A stretch of DNA of 64,000 nucleotides from an uncultured Pirellulaceae bacterium (GCA_938083195.1 CALKCK010000016.1:1-64000), one strand, 5' to 3'. Positions 20,410 through 30,219 are shown, counted from the first letter of the stretch. Notes: a model not told the origin generated them from the sequence alone. Numbers and translations: made by a program.

Positions 20410-21204
20410 CTACCGCGTATAGCCCAGATGGGCCAAAACCCATTGAGTAAACTCGTAAAGCGATGTCACTTCCCGCTTTTTTGTGGCACCGAAATTAGTT
20501 TCCGAGCCAATCGGCATTCGACGGTTCAACCAAACTGCATCCCACCCTGCCAACCTGGGAGCAACGCAGTCATTTTGAAAATCGTCACCGACCATGAAAA
20601 TTGACAGGTCTTCCTTTGTTTGAGGGTTGATACATTCAATTGCCGACCGGACTTGCTGGAAAAACAAAGGACTTGGCTTTCGAAACCCGACTTGTGATGA
20701 ACAAAATAGATAATCCGCATTGGAAATCGGTACTAGTTCATCCACGATCGAATTCAAGCGAGAATCAAAATTAGAAGCGAGGCCAATTTCAATTCCATGC
20801 AACTGCAACTCCGACCAACAAGCCTCGACATCGGTAAACAAACGCCAGTGTTCTGGTTTTTCGAAATAGCCCCATAGCTCAGCAAACAGTGAATCCGGCG
20901 AATCGAGATCTTCAAAGACATCGAACACCAACTGTTTCCACAACTCGCGTTCGATTTCATCAGTCGATTCAAGCTCGGCAAGCAGCGGCGCTGAATTCTC
21001 TGAATCCGCAAATCGAGTCTGTGCAGATTCACCAACATTGAAAAAGTTTTGCCGCGCAAGAGTGATTCGTTCTTTCAATACCGAGCGATTTAACTTGCTA
21101 CCATGCTTAGCGCCGAGGCGATGATAAATATTTGCGATAGACTCGATCGGTTCAATCACCGTCCCTACTGCATCAAACAATACAATCGCGTGGCAAGGTT
21201 TCAC
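20410..21204 (-). CDS. HAD-superfamily hydrolase
   Basis: A cytoplasmic phosphatase-like protein of about 264 residues. All four HAD motifs are visible: FDAVGTVIEP (motif I with the nucleophile Asp near residue 11), ASNFDSR (II), RKPSPLFF with the lysine (III) and VGDDFQNDC (IV), with a helical cap between I and II. The FDAVGT form of motif I is that of the REG-2/HDHD3-like subgroup. Substrate unknown. The start is uncertain: GTG at 21204 puts motif I at the usual distance, but the frame is open to another GTG at 21279. Confidence 0.8.
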   Translation of the reverse strand: MKPCHAIVLFDAVGTVIEPIESIANIYHRLGAKHGSKLNRSVLKERITLARQNFFNVGESAQTRFADSENSAPLLAELESTDEIERELWKQLVFDVFEDLDSPDSLFAELWGYFEKPEHWRLFTDVEACWSELQLHGIEIGLASNFDSRLNSIVDELVPISNADYLFCSSQVGFRKPSPLFFQQVRSAIECINPQTKEDLSIFMVGDDFQNDCVAPRLAGWDAVWLNRRMPIGSETNFGATKKREVTSLYEFTQWVLAHLGYTR

Positions 21205-21289
21205 ATCAAACTCGCGAAAGTAAAGGGATTCTGGGAATGAAAAATTTCGAAGGATCGATGACCCATGTAGGCCTAACACAAGATCGAAG

Positions 21290-21315
21290 ACTCGCGGCTA
21301 CAACTCGCGGCTACA
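21290..21315. repeat. 13-bp exact tandem duplication
   Basis: Two adjacent copies of ACTCGCGGCTACA, ending one base before the stop codon of the minus-strand lipoprotein gene. Confidence 0.9.
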
Positions 21316-22449
21316 CTAACGGCTCAACGTCTTTTCTGGAGAATACTGTCCGCTTGAATTGGTGCGACGGTTACTTTGGGCTTGGTCTGCCACTTCAATG
21401 GAGAGCGGATGCTCGATCTGCAGGGCATCTGGATGCACACCTCGAACGACCGTCGGAACACCAATACTGCGGATGCTCACCTGTGGAGCAATACGAATGG
21501 AACGATCCTCGGGGGTTACCGCTGTCATTCGCAAAATGCGTAATTCCGTTTGCTCTGGCTGAACCAATGTAGCGACTGAACTTGATCTTTGATCTTGCGT
21601 TACAGGATATTTCTGAAGTCGCTCGCGCCAACTCAGAGAACTTGCCGGCAACCCCTTGGTTGGTTCGACCGATGGAGCCTCTTGATTTTCTCCGACGAAA
21701 GGCAACGAACGAATCGACACGTCGTCGCCAACCTTAAGACTACGATCGCGAGGCCGGATTAAACTTAACGACGCCGGAGATTGCTGGTCAGGTTGTTGAA
21801 AGGCACGCACGTCGGGAATTGCCCGGAGAACAATCATCTCTGTTGAATCTTCGGCAAACGCGTCCAGCTCTAAGGCTGACATCGCATCAGCATCGGCAAG
21901 TAATGCATCAAGCCCTCGAGCAGCCGAGCCCTGATTGGTTGCATACAAACCCTCTAACTCAGCATCGATCGAGCGAAACTCATTCAGCTCTTCCTCGTTC
22001 GCTTGAACTGGTCGCATCCGAAAATTGCTGCCCTTAGACATCCGCGCCTTGCCAATTCGAAACCGCGACTTCAACGAGTTGGTGCGGGACCAATCGGAAA
22101 CCCCAAGTTCGGCCTTCTCTTTCTCGGTAAGCGGCACCATCGCGTCAGGACCGTGAAGGCCCAAGTTATGCTCAGAAAGGTTACGTTTCCATGGCAATTT
22201 CGGCAGGATCTCTTGCAGAGAAGGTCTCGTGCGTTCTGGCGAACCCACTACTGACGAACCATTGTCCTCCAGCTGCCCTTCCACCTTTGCCTGCTCGGTA
22301 ACCTCGGAGGTCTCGACCTGCGAGTCGAAGGCAAAACTGGGAACAAAACTCGAAAGCCCGGAAATCCGCGGGGACTCCCCCGATGTGCAACCGACGACGA
22401 CGGTCAACAACCATCCGAGTCCGACAACGACTACGTGTTGAAATCGCAT
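21316..22449 (-). CDS. Predicted lipoprotein, function unknown
   Basis: A 377-residue exported protein. The start at 22449 is chosen because GAGG lies eight bases upstream and it gives a compact lipoprotein signal: MRFQ, a hydrophobic run, then VVVGC with the lipidated cysteine at residue 21. The rest is polar and repetitive in style: three related segments each hold an R-I/L-R-x-D-R-S core with VSIRS, as in RPRDRSLKVGDDVSIRSLPF and PEDRSIRIAPQVSIRSIG. These may be degenerate internal repeats of about 90-110 residues. No catalytic motif was recognised. It is upstream of the HAD gene on the same strand. Confidence 0.7.
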   Translation of the reverse strand: MRFQHVVVVGLGWLLTVVVGCTSGESPRISGLSSFVPSFAFDSQVETSEVTEQAKVEGQLEDNGSSVVGSPERTRPSLQEILPKLPWKRNLSEHNLGLHGPDAMVPLTEKEKAELGVSDWSRTNSLKSRFRIGKARMSKGSNFRMRPVQANEEELNEFRSIDAELEGLYATNQGSAARGLDALLADADAMSALELDAFAEDSTEMIVLRAIPDVRAFQQPDQQSPASLSLIRPRDRSLKVGDDVSIRSLPFVGENQEAPSVEPTKGLPASSLSWRERLQKYPVTQDQRSSSVATLVQPEQTELRILRMTAVTPEDRSIRIAPQVSIRSIGVPTVVRGVHPDALQIEHPLSIEVADQAQSNRRTNSSGQYSPEKTLSR

Positions 22450-22568
22450 CTCAGCCTCATCCCATGAAAAACACAACTCCGATCACCCCACCAACCCTTG
22501 TGGCGGTACTAACCGGCAGATCACTCTATTTCTTCATGAAGATATCGACAGTTACAACCCAAACGGTC

Positions 22569-22594
22569 GGTCTTTCTGATTACAGAGAAAGACC
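22569..22594. other. Perfect 9-bp inverted repeat
   Basis: GGTCTTTCT (22569-22577) pairs perfectly with 22586-22594 around an 8-base loop. It lies in the gap between the pterin dehydratase and lipoprotein genes. There is no T-run on either strand, so it may be an operator or a Rho-type end; role unknown. Confidence 0.4.
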
Positions 22595-22706
22595 TTCCTC
22601 AATCCGATTGAGACCGAGGATTCGAACAATCCTTGTGGGCAGGTCGACCGGTACATTTCGTATAACCCACACTCCGTTTAGGCAATCTGGGCCAAGCCTG
22701 AGGGCA

Positions 22707-23057
22707 TTAAATCTCAAGTTGGTCAATTTTTGCCGCAAGGATGAAATCATTTTCGCTGAGACCACCGATTGCATGCGTCCAAATTTCAATGGATACATTT
22801 TTGTATCCGACCAGGTGAAGGTCGGGATGATGTGCCTCCGCCTCAGCGATCACACCGACGCGTTCAAAAAACGCCAGCCCAGAAACAAAATCTTTTACCT
22901 CCCAATCCTTGCAGATCCGCTGGTTCTCATGAGTCAAATACCAACCGGGAAGTTTTTCCAATTGCTCCGTCACAAAGGGTAGGGGACAAGGGTCGACTCC
23001 CCCCTCACAGGGGACGCACTTCCGTACCGTTAGTTGCTCGGAATCTTGAATTTCCAT
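22707..23057 (-). CDS. phhB: Pterin-4a-carbinolamine dehydratase
   Basis: Dehydrates 4a-hydroxytetrahydropterin, recycling the cofactor of aromatic amino-acid hydroxylases, though homologues also occur without such enzymes. The 116 residues hold the family signature: EAEAHHPDLHL with the active-site histidine pair (76-77), and IEIWTHAIGGLSENDF with the third histidine (95). The N-terminal RKCVPCEGG motif is also usual. No hydroxylase gene is in the window, so its partner is unknown. Confidence 0.92.
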   Translation of the reverse strand: MEIQDSEQLTVRKCVPCEGGVDPCPLPFVTEQLEKLPGWYLTHENQRICKDWEVKDFVSGLAFFERVGVIAEAEAHHPDLHLVGYKNVSIEIWTHAIGGLSENDFILAAKIDQLEI

Positions 23058-23074
23058 TGATATGCCTTTGAGAA

Positions 23075-23119
23075 ATAGTGGGAATGAAGATAGTGAGAAT
23101 AAAGATAATGAGACTACGA
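23075..23119. repeat. Degenerate 15-bp tandem repeat, three copies
   Basis: ATAGTGGGAATGAAG, ATAGTGAGAATAAAG and ATAATGAGACTACGA follow one another just upstream of the pterin dehydratase start. The copies are diverged, so this is an older event than the exact duplications elsewhere. Confidence 0.6.
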
Positions 23120-23191
23120 GTTGAGAACCGTGATGAAATGCTGAAAATTCACTGCCAGCGGAGGCAAACCAAAACGAACGTCGCGGTCATT

Positions 23192-23776
23192 TCACGCACC
23201 AGCAGGGGCTAATTTCAGCAACGCAGCATGCTCCGACAGTGCGTCGATCACAAATTGAATATGCTCATTTAGTTCGACGCCGATCGCCTCTGCTCCTGAA
23301 GTGATATCTTCTCGAATCACCTTCTCAGCAAAGCTTTTCTGTTTCATTTTCTTTCGAACACTCTTGGCTTTCATGCCCTCGATCCCAGTCGGTCGCACAA
23401 GGGCGACGGCGGTAATGAATCCAGAAAGCTCATCACAGGCAAAGAGTGTTTTGTCGAGAACCGATAAACGAGGGCAATCAGGAATGTCATCAACATGTGA
23501 TTTGATCGCATAAATTACGTCTGGCGGATACCCCTTCTCGGTCAGAATCGCAGCGCCTTGTAATGGATGATCAGGCACTGTTGGCCAACGTTCATAATCA
23601 AAATCGTGCAACAAACCCACGATCCCCCATTTCTCAACCTCATCGCTGAGCCCAAGTTTCACCGCATAGGCTCGCATTGCGATCTCTACACTTAGCATGT
23701 GCCGCCGCAAACCATCCTGCTGCGTGTATTCACACATTAACGCATAGGCGGCGGCGCGATCGAAAAGCCAAGTCAA
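23192..23776 (-). CDS. HD-domain phosphohydrolase
   Basis: A 194-residue HDIG-type protein. Metal-ligand histidines are visible in LRRHMLSVE (H26) and GLLHDFDYERWP (HD at 57-58), followed by SHVDDI and CDELSGF. Members are phosphohydrolases of unknown substrate. The start is TTG at 23776, directly after the stop of the upstream TPR gene (TAATTG), with GGTGG about ten bases before it; this gives the N-terminal length seen in relatives. Adjacent stop and start suggest translational coupling to the TPR gene. Confidence 0.85.
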   Translation of the reverse strand: MTWLFDRAAAYALMCEYTQQDGLRRHMLSVEIAMRAYAVKLGLSDEVEKWGIVGLLHDFDYERWPTVPDHPLQGAAILTEKGYPPDVIYAIKSHVDDIPDCPRLSVLDKTLFACDELSGFITAVALVRPTGIEGMKAKSVRKKMKQKSFAEKVIREDITSGAEAIGVELNEHIQFVIDALSEHAALLKLAPAGA

Positions 23777-25630
23777 TTAAAGACCACCTTTCTTGTCTTC
23801 ATCTTTGTCTTCATCTTTGTCTTCATCTTTTGAATCGGACTCGGCTTTGCTATCTTCTTTTTCCTTCTCTACGTTTTGAAGTTCGCGCCAAGGTTTTTTC
23901 TGTTTGTAACTTTCGAATTCTTTTCCTAAACTCTCTCGCTGAGAGTCAGTCCGCGTTTTATCGACCGCTTCTTCGCCAGCCACTTTATTGAGTTCAATGG
24001 CATCTTGGATGTACTTGATGGCGTTCTCAAAATCTCCAACCTCTGCGTACCCTGAGGCAAGGGTACTGAGAATGTGTGCTTCTTTGAATTCCGTCAGCTC
24101 CGCAGCTTGAGTTGCATATTCGACCGCAAGCTTGCCATCTCTGACGTTATCATCAGGGGAAGTTGCTAGAACCCAAGCCAAATTATTCAGGACTCCATCG
24201 TCCAAGCGACTTGGTTCTTCGACATCTCCCTCCACTTCTAAACCTTGAATTTTGACACCCAGTTCCAACGCCTCTTGGAAATCTTTCACGGCCTTGCCGT
24301 GCTCCCCGGTAGAAAGATGAGCATCTCCGAGTCCACGCAGCGAAGCTGCACGTCGCTGCATAATTCCAATTTTTTCTGCGCCCCCTTTGTTGTCCCAAGA
24401 ACCTTTAGGATCTTGCTTCAAGAGTCTTTCATAAATTTTGATTGCTTTTGAAGGTTCGTCATTGGCATTGAAAAGAATGGCTATTTGCCGAAGGAACATC
24501 GAATTCTCAGGATCACTGTTAAGCAACAGGGCAATGTCTGCGATCGCTTTTTCAAAATCCTGCTGCTGCGAATAGATCATACTTCGCAACTGAAATGCAC
24601 CAAAAGTTGGCGAGATTCCGATTGCTTTGTTGATGTCAGAAAGCGCATCGGAATACCTTTCCAGCTCGGATAACGTTGAGCCTCTTAATAACAAAGCCTC
24701 AATATTTTTTGGATCCAGTTCGATGGCCCGACTGGTGTCTTTCACTGCTTCTTCAAGATTTTCACCCATCAAGTTGACGCGTGCACGCATCACCATTGTC
24801 GCTGGATTTTTGGAATCAATTTCAATAGCTTTATCAAGGATTTGAATCGCTTCTTGCTGCATCACGTCGTCAAATTTTTCGCCCGTCATCATTAACTGCT
24901 GGGCGACCAGATTATAATTATCTGCATTGGGCTCATCTGATTCGAGCCATTTACCTAAATCCTTCAACGCCTTCTGAGGCTCTTGCTTTCGAATGTAATA
25001 GAGTCCTCGGACTCGAACGGCATCCATGTTTTCTGGATTGATCTTGATAGCTTGATTCAAGTCCGACAATTGGGCTTCGTCATCTTCAGCAATCGTAGCT
25101 CGATAAAACAACGCGGCCGACAATGCTTCTCGATCGTCCCCAGCTAACTCGACCGCTTTCTCGATAGCTACTTTTGATTGTTTCTTATCGCCACCGGGCA
25201 GAGCATTGAGTTTCGCGATCAACAGGAACGCGTCGCCCATTTTTGGAGAGTATTTAACGGCCTTCTGCAATTTGCCTAACGCCTGCGAACGATAAATACG
25301 CCATCGAGGATCTTGAGCACCGGTTGCAAAGATCTTTTTCCCCAACTGATCGGCCTGCTGGAAGAGAACAGACGATGCGAGCTGCTGTGCCTGCACTAGA
25401 TTCCCTTCGTCCAGTCCCTTTTTTATTGCAGCTTCACAGAGCTTGACAACTTTGTCCAAGTCACGCGAGGACGTGGCGTCAATTTTCTGTTGAAAAGCCT
25501 GTTCGAGCTCAGCACTTCCATCTGTTTCCTGAGCGGACACGGAACTGCCGTTTAGCAGCATCGAAACAGCGGGCAGAATAACGATTAACAACAAGACGCG
25601 TTGGACAGAGATCCGACTATTAGCTCGCAT
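23777..25630 (-). CDS. Secreted or periplasmic TPR protein
   Basis: A 617-residue protein with a clear signal peptide (residues 1 to about 35, ending SVSAQ) and a long array of tetratricopeptide repeats through about residue 560, for example DLNQAIKINPENMDAVRVRG, DTSRAIELDPKNIEALLLRG and DINKAIGISPTFGAFQLRS. The C-terminus is an extreme Lys/Asp/Glu tail made by three copies of a 12-bp unit (DEDKDEDKDEDK). Start at 25630 is chosen over 25660 because it begins the signal peptide directly. It is a scaffold for protein-protein contacts; partner unknown. The HD gene follows without a gap. Confidence 0.85.
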   Translation of the reverse strand: MRANSRISVQRVLLLIVILPAVSMLLNGSSVSAQETDGSAELEQAFQQKIDATSSRDLDKVVKLCEAAIKKGLDEGNLVQAQQLASSVLFQQADQLGKKIFATGAQDPRWRIYRSQALGKLQKAVKYSPKMGDAFLLIAKLNALPGGDKKQSKVAIEKAVELAGDDREALSAALFYRATIAEDDEAQLSDLNQAIKINPENMDAVRVRGLYYIRKQEPQKALKDLGKWLESDEPNADNYNLVAQQLMMTGEKFDDVMQQEAIQILDKAIEIDSKNPATMVMRARVNLMGENLEEAVKDTSRAIELDPKNIEALLLRGSTLSELERYSDALSDINKAIGISPTFGAFQLRSMIYSQQQDFEKAIADIALLLNSDPENSMFLRQIAILFNANDEPSKAIKIYERLLKQDPKGSWDNKGGAEKIGIMQRRAASLRGLGDAHLSTGEHGKAVKDFQEALELGVKIQGLEVEGDVEEPSRLDDGVLNNLAWVLATSPDDNVRDGKLAVEYATQAAELTEFKEAHILSTLASGYAEVGDFENAIKYIQDAIELNKVAGEEAVDKTRTDSQRESLGKEFESYKQKKPWRELQNVEKEKEDSKAESDSKDEDKDEDKDEDKKGGL

Positions 25631-25670
25631 TGCAGGCTCCCATAACAAATTGGGTAACATAAAAACCCCA

Positions 25671-25696
25671 GGTAAAAACAGCTGGTAAAAACAGCA
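25671..25696. repeat. 13-bp tandem duplication, one mismatch
   Basis: GGTAAAAACAGCT followed by GGTAAAAACAGCA, in the 5' leader region of the TPR gene. Confidence 0.8.
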
Positions 25697-25865
25697 GAGT
25701 GACAGACCACAAAAACAGTCCGCAGTATCGTGAACAGTGTTCCGTGGATTCTAGGGGATTTTGCTCTACGGGTGAACAAGCAAACGTGCCTAAGGTCCAT
25801 CCCTTGACCACTTTTCAAACTTTTTTCTAAGCCCAACCGGAGCTCGGTATCAGAAGACACGTATT

Positions 25866-25896
25866 CCCAGCGCAGGCCACGCTGGGAGCTTTCTTT
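25866..25896 (+). terminator. Orphan terminator-like hairpin
   Basis: Perfect 7-bp GC-rich stem CCCAGCG/CGCTGGG (25866-25872 with 25880-25886) followed by AGCTTTCTTT on the plus strand. No plus-strand gene precedes it within 200 bases, so it may end a small transcript. Confidence 0.4.
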
Positions 25897-26176
25897 ACCT
25901 TGATCATTTCGAGGTTACGAAGCGACCAATTTTCGTCAATCTTTAACGTTCAATCCCCAACCACGAAGCAGTAAATTGGGTGGCTTCGATCCTTGGCGAA
26001 GAATGGGGACAAATACCAGTAATTCTGATCCTAATGATTAGTCCGAGTTTATCGAAACTTCTTGTCTTTTAATTACGTTAGAGGACTTTTCGAGATCACC
26101 TCTTCCAAGTTTAATAGGGCTAAACGTGCTAAGCCCAAATAGTTCACCCCTAACAACACCATAAAGGCGATTTAGA

Positions 26177-28621
26177 ATGTCAAAAATACTCCGCTGGAGT
26201 ACCATTCCCGTGCTTATTTTGTCGATTTTTGCCCTCTCGAGCATAATTTTTGTCGACTCGGCTAATTCGACGGAACCCACTGGTACTTTAAGTTCAGTAT
26301 CCCCTCCAACTGACATCGGTTCTTCGAGCGTCAGTGAATCCCAAGCCACAAACGGGGTAAAGAGCCGTAGTAAATTCCAACTCATCACCTATATCGTGCC
26401 AGCCTTGGGAGTCTTGGGGCTGTTGTTCACGCTGTGGAAATCTCGTTGGGTCGCCAGGCAGGACGTTGGCACGGAGCGAATGGCTCGAATTGCCGACAAT
26501 ATCACCGATGGTGCAATGTCCTTCTTGAAAGCCGAATACAGCATTCTGTTCATCTTCGTACTCGCGGTCGCCGCGATACTAGGCTTTGCAGGAAGCCAAC
26601 AAGGAGAATTGTCCTCGCCGTTAATCGCGTTGTCATTTGTTCTTGGCGCTTTTTGTTCGGCACTGGCCGGATTTATTGGCATGCGAGTCGCGACCAAAGC
26701 TAACGTTCGGACAACCCAAGCCGCCCGTGGAAGCCTCGGCAAAGCACTCGAAGTCGCATTTGCTGGTGGAAGCGTCATGGGAATGGGCGTGGTTGGCCTG
26801 GGAGTTCTCGGACTTAGCGTGCTGTTCCTAATTTACAGCCAACTCTTTGGAATCGAGACAGCCGAAAATCTGACCCGGGTTATTACCGTCCTCACAGGAT
26901 TCTCGTTCGGAGCATCTTCGATCGCATTATTCGCTCGCGTCGGTGGCGGCATCTACACCAAAGCGGCTGACGTTGGAGCCGACCTCGTCGGTAAGGTCGA
27001 AGCGGGAATTCCCGAAGACCACCCTCTCAACCCGGCAACGATTGCCGATAACGTGGGCGACAATGTCGGTGATGTTGCCGGAATGGGCGCCGATCTTTTT
27101 GAATCCTATGTGGGCTCAATCATCGGCACGATGGTACTTGGAGCCGCGTTCTTCAGCCTACCGGAATTCACCGGTAATCAAGGCGATGGACTTCTCGGCT
27201 TGTCAGCCGTCCTCTTACCTCTTGCGCTCGCCGGAGTAGGAATCGTCACTTCCATCGTGGGAACGTTTTTTGTGAAAGTCAAAGAGGGAGGCAACCCCCA
27301 TCACGCACTGAATTTGGGTGAATTCGGTTCAGCCGGAATCTTGCTCGTTCTTACTTATCTCGTTATCCAATGGATGCTTCCTGCACAATGGGTAGCCGTT
27401 TCCAATGGAATAACAACCGAGTACTCCAGCTTTGGTGTTTTCGCAGCGATTTTGATTGGACTGTCAGCTGGTTTAGCAATCGGAAAGATCACCGAATATT
27501 ACACAGGTACCGGGACAGGACCAGTCAAATCGATCGTTAAGCAATCGGTCACAGGATCTGCAACCAACATCATCGCCGGACTCGGTGTCGGAATGATGTC
27601 GACCGCAATTCCAATTATCATTATTGCCTTTGCAATCATTTTCGCGTTCCAATTTGCTGGCCTTTACGGGATCGCGATTGCGGCAGTTGGAATGTTATCC
27701 AATACCGGCATCCAACTTGCTGTCGATGCCTACGGACCGATTTCAGACAATGCCGGTGGCATCGCTCAGATGGCGGAACTACCCGAGGAAGTTCGGGAAC
27801 GGACGGATAAACTTGACGCCGTTGGAAACACGACGGCTGCGATCGGGAAAGGATTTGCAATCGGCTCAGCTGCGTTGACAGCACTTGCCTTGTTCGCTGC
27901 CTTTATGACTTCCTACAACCTGACGCACACCGATACGCCACTCGTCGGAATCGACATTACCAATCCGTTTGTAATGGCATCCCTATTCATTGGAGCAATG
28001 TTACCCTTCCTGTTCTCGGCAATGTCGATGAATGCAGTGGGCCGAGCCGCCAATGCAATGATCGAAGAAGTGCGTCGCCAGTTCCGGGATATTCCTGAAC
28101 TCGGTGCAGCCTTAAAGGTCATGAACAACAACGAAGGCAAGAGCTATGCCGACTGGTCAAAAGAAGATCAAGTCACGTTTGATGCGGCCGACGGAAAAGC
28201 AGAGTACGGCAAGTGTGTTGCCATCTCAACGAAAGCATCGATTCGAGAAATGATCGTACCTGGATTAGTCGCTGTGCTCGTCCCTGTTGGCTTTGGATTC
28301 CTACCCTTGCTGTACTTCGGTGAGGGCAGCAACACCAATGCCATGATGCTTGGCGGGCTTCTTGCCGGTGTCACCGTTAGTGGTGTTCTCATGGCCTTGT
28401 TCCAGTCGAACGCAGGTGGTGCTTGGGACAACGCTAAGAAGATGATCGAAGAAGGTTTCGAATTCGACGGCATCAAACTTGCCAAAGGTAGCGAAGCTCA
28501 CAAGGCATCGGTTGTGGGAGACACCGTTGGCGACCCCTTTAAAGATACATCGGGGCCATCGCTGAATATTTTACTCAAATTAATGAGCGTGGTCGCATTG
28601 GTGATCGCCACCTTGATTTAG
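26177..28621 (+). CDS. hppA: Membrane-bound ion-pumping pyrophosphatase, K+-dependent type
   Basis: Hydrolyses pyrophosphate and uses the energy to pump H+ or Na+ across the membrane. The 814 residues have about 16 membrane segments and the family active site: [37 protein letters not shown] and, near the end, [17 protein letters not shown]. The GNTTAA sequence at 550-555 has alanine where K+-independent enzymes have lysine, indicating the K+-dependent class. In the substrate loop the usual EDD is EDH. The protein starts with an extra 65 or so residues including a signal-like helix and a Ser/Thr-rich loop. Ion specificity cannot be settled by eye. A strong terminator follows. Confidence 0.95.
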   Translation: MSKILRWSTIPVLILSIFALSSIIFVDSANSTEPTGTLSSVSPPTDIGSSSVSESQATNGVKSRSKFQLITYIVPALGVLGLLFTLWKSRWVARQDVGTERMARIADNITDGAMSFLKAEYSILFIFVLAVAAILGFAGSQQGELSSPLIALSFVLGAFCSALAGFIGMRVATKANVRTTQAARGSLGKALEVAFAGGSVMGMGVVGLGVLGLSVLFLIYSQLFGIETAENLTRVITVLTGFSFGASSIALFARVGGGIYTKAADVGADLVGKVEAGIPEDHPLNPATIADNVGDNVGDVAGMGADLFESYVGSIIGTMVLGAAFFSLPEFTGNQGDGLLGLSAVLLPLALAGVGIVTSIVGTFFVKVKEGGNPHHALNLGEFGSAGILLVLTYLVIQWMLPAQWVAVSNGITTEYSSFGVFAAILIGLSAGLAIGKITEYYTGTGTGPVKSIVKQSVTGSATNIIAGLGVGMMSTAIPIIIIAFAIIFAFQFAGLYGIAIAAVGMLSNTGIQLAVDAYGPISDNAGGIAQMAELPEEVRERTDKLDAVGNTTAAIGKGFAIGSAALTALALFAAFMTSYNLTHTDTPLVGIDITNPFVMASLFIGAMLPFLFSAMSMNAVGRAANAMIEEVRRQFRDIPELGAALKVMNNNEGKSYADWSKEDQVTFDAADGKAEYGKCVAISTKASIREMIVPGLVAVLVPVGFGFLPLLYFGEGSNTNAMMLGGLLAGVTVSGVLMALFQSNAGGAWDNAKKMIEEGFEFDGIKLAKGSEAHKASVVGDTVGDPFKDTSGPSLNILLKLMSVVALVIATLI

Positions 28622-28650
28622 TAAGTCCAATTATTTGAGCTAACTCAAAT

Positions 28651-28687
28651 GCGTTCCGCAGCCATCTGCTGCGGAACGCTTTTTTTT
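28651..28687 (+). terminator. Strong intrinsic terminator after hppA
   Basis: Perfect 11-bp GC-rich stem (28651-28661 with 28669-28679) and a run of eight Ts, 30 bases after the hppA stop. Confidence 0.95.
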
Positions 28688-29229
28688 ATGGCTTCGATGT
28701 AGATCATTGCGCCAGCAGACAAGTCGATCCAGCTGTTCTGGAGAAGGCCGTTAAAGACAGATAGAACCAGCCATGAACCAAATTGGAAACGGTTCAGTTA
28801 TCCCACATGTAAACTTGATTGGATCATGTCGATTATCGGGGCGGTATTTTCGGTCTGTTCGTTGCTGCCCTCTACGACCGTTTGAACCGAACCATCGGTG
28901 CGACCCCGACCAACCTCTCCAATTAGACACCGACCGAGGAAACTGCTCTCGGCGTCCCATCTGACCGATATGTCAAAAGAATAAGTGATACCAATGGAAT
29001 GATTCGATTTCAGCCTAACACCAAGCGATTAATCGTTTGAAAGCAGGCTTTTTATAATCGGAAACCGTTTAAAAACTGGGAAATTACTTGGATTTTGGTA
29101 AATCAACGACTATCCTTGAACAGTCGGCCCGCGGAACGCAACTGTTAGTATCCACGCAACCGATGTACCTTATTGGTAGTACTGACCGATGCGGGCAAGC
29201 TTCGGTTCTAAATAACGAGGAGTTCTTTA
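28688..29229. other. Gene-free stretch before the glycine-rich gene
   Basis: About 540 bases. Small overlapping open frames near 28750-28965 on both strands lack start signals and are rejected. A nested inverted repeat at 29012-29053 (outer AGCCT/AGGCT, inner 16-base palindrome, then Ts) could end a transcript. Confidence 0.4.
29012..29053 (+). terminator. Weak terminator-like nested inverted repeat
   Basis: AGCCT (29012-29016) pairs with AGGCT (29045-29049) around a near-palindromic AAGCGATTAATCGTTT, followed by five Ts. The outer stem is short, so this is tentative. Confidence 0.3.
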
Positions 29230-30219
29230 ATGAGAACAATGATGAGTAACTGGATCAAATTTTCGATAGCTGTCGTTACAGCTGTTTCGCTTGCAAGCTC
29301 TTCTTTTGCACAGGATCAAACTGATCAACCTGTGAAAGAAGAATCGCCACGGCAAAAACTAGTCACCAAAAAGCGATTGAACACAATTGCCAAGACTCAA
29401 TCACCGGTCGAGGGATTCTCATCGGTTGATTTATTCCAGGCCATGGATCACGGTGAGATCGAAGTGATCATACGCAACAAAGACGCAGCCAATGCGAATT
29501 TGATTGTCGAAAACAAATCTGACAAACCACTGGCAATCCGAATGCCACCTGCCTTCTCTTGTGTTCCTGTCATGCGTCAAGGCGGCGCTGGAGCACCTGG
29601 AATGGGCGGCGGCGGAATGGGCGGCGGCGGATTTGGCGGCGGCGGTCAAGGCGGTGGTGGATTCGGCGGCGGCGGTGGAAACCAAGGCGTTGGCGGTGGA
29701 TTCGGTGGCGGTCAAGGCGGCGGTGGATTCGGCGGCGGCGGCGGTGGATTCGGTGGCGGTGGACAGCAAGGTGGCGGTGGCGGTGGATTCTTTAACATCC
29801 CTCCCGGACGCGTCGGCAAGACTTCGCTCAAAACGTTCTGCCTCGAAGAAGGAAAACCTGATCCGCGTTCGCGAATTGAATACCGAATTCAACCTCTTAC
29901 TGATTTGAATTCAAATCCTAAGATTTTCGAAATGTGCCGCATGCTCGCTAACGACGAGATTGCACAACCAGTTGCCCAAGCCGCAGCTTGGAATGTTGCT
30001 AACGGGTTAAGCTGGCGTGAGCTTCTTGTCAAGAATCGCATCGAGCGAATGGACGGTTCATACGAACGATACTTCCATCCGCAACACTTGGTAATCGCTC
30101 AACGCGTTACTGTCGCTTCGGCACAACGTGCGGAAGCACGAGCCAAATGGCTTAAGGAACAGCAGAAGTACGAGTCGAACGCACGTTACCAAACTGGTAG
30201 CGAAGCCTCTAACGAGTAG
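29230..30219 (+). CDS. Secreted glycine-rich protein
   Basis: A 329-residue exported protein. The signal peptide runs to about residue 30 (SSFAQ). A first folded part (about 50-110) includes IEVIIRNKDAANANLIVENK and IRMPPAFSC. Residues about 117-188 are almost pure glycine with interspersed Phe, Gln and Asn (GGGGFGG units), and a second folded part (about 190-305) ends with a charged helix. A Shine-Dalgarno GGAG seven bases before 29230 fixes the start. The glycine block suggests a flexible or adhesive linker between two domains; no enzyme motif is seen. It stands alone between terminators. Confidence 0.8.
   Translation: MRTMMSNWIKFSIAVVTAVSLASSSFAQDQTDQPVKEESPRQKLVTKKRLNTIAKTQSPVEGFSSVDLFQAMDHGEIEVIIRNKDAANANLIVENKSDKPLAIRMPPAFSCVPVMRQGGAGAPGMGGGGMGGGGFGGGGQGGGGFGGGGGNQGVGGGFGGGQGGGGFGGGGGGFGGGGQQGGGGGGFFNIPPGRVGKTSLKTFCLEEGKPDPRSRIEYRIQPLTDLNSNPKIFEMCRMLANDEIAQPVAQAAAWNVANGLSWRELLVKNRIERMDGSYERYFHPQHLVIAQRVTVASAQRAEARAKWLKEQQKYESNARYQTGSEASNE
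29584..29793 (+). repeat. Glycine-codon repeat tract
   Basis: Imperfect GGC/GGT/GGA-rich repeats, with GGATTCGG-type units recurring, encode the glycine-rich block. It is prone to length variation by slippage or recombination. Confidence 0.85.

Larger units (their letters stand above)
25631..26176. other. Divergent gap upstream of the pyrophosphatase
   Basis: About 545 bases with no convincing gene. It holds a near-exact 13-bp tandem duplication (25671-25696) and a terminator-like hairpin on the plus strand (25866-25886). Confidence 0.5.

Noticed and set aside
22383-22982. 199-residue plus-strand frame
   Set aside because: It is antisense to the pterin dehydratase and to the start of the lipoprotein gene, both well supported.
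28751-28964. Overlapping small frames on both strands
   Set aside because: No start signals, no family resemblance, and they are mutually antisense.
29431-29908. Ala/Ser- and Arg-rich frames on both strands over the glycine tract
   Set aside because: They are out-of-frame readings of the repetitive glycine codons.
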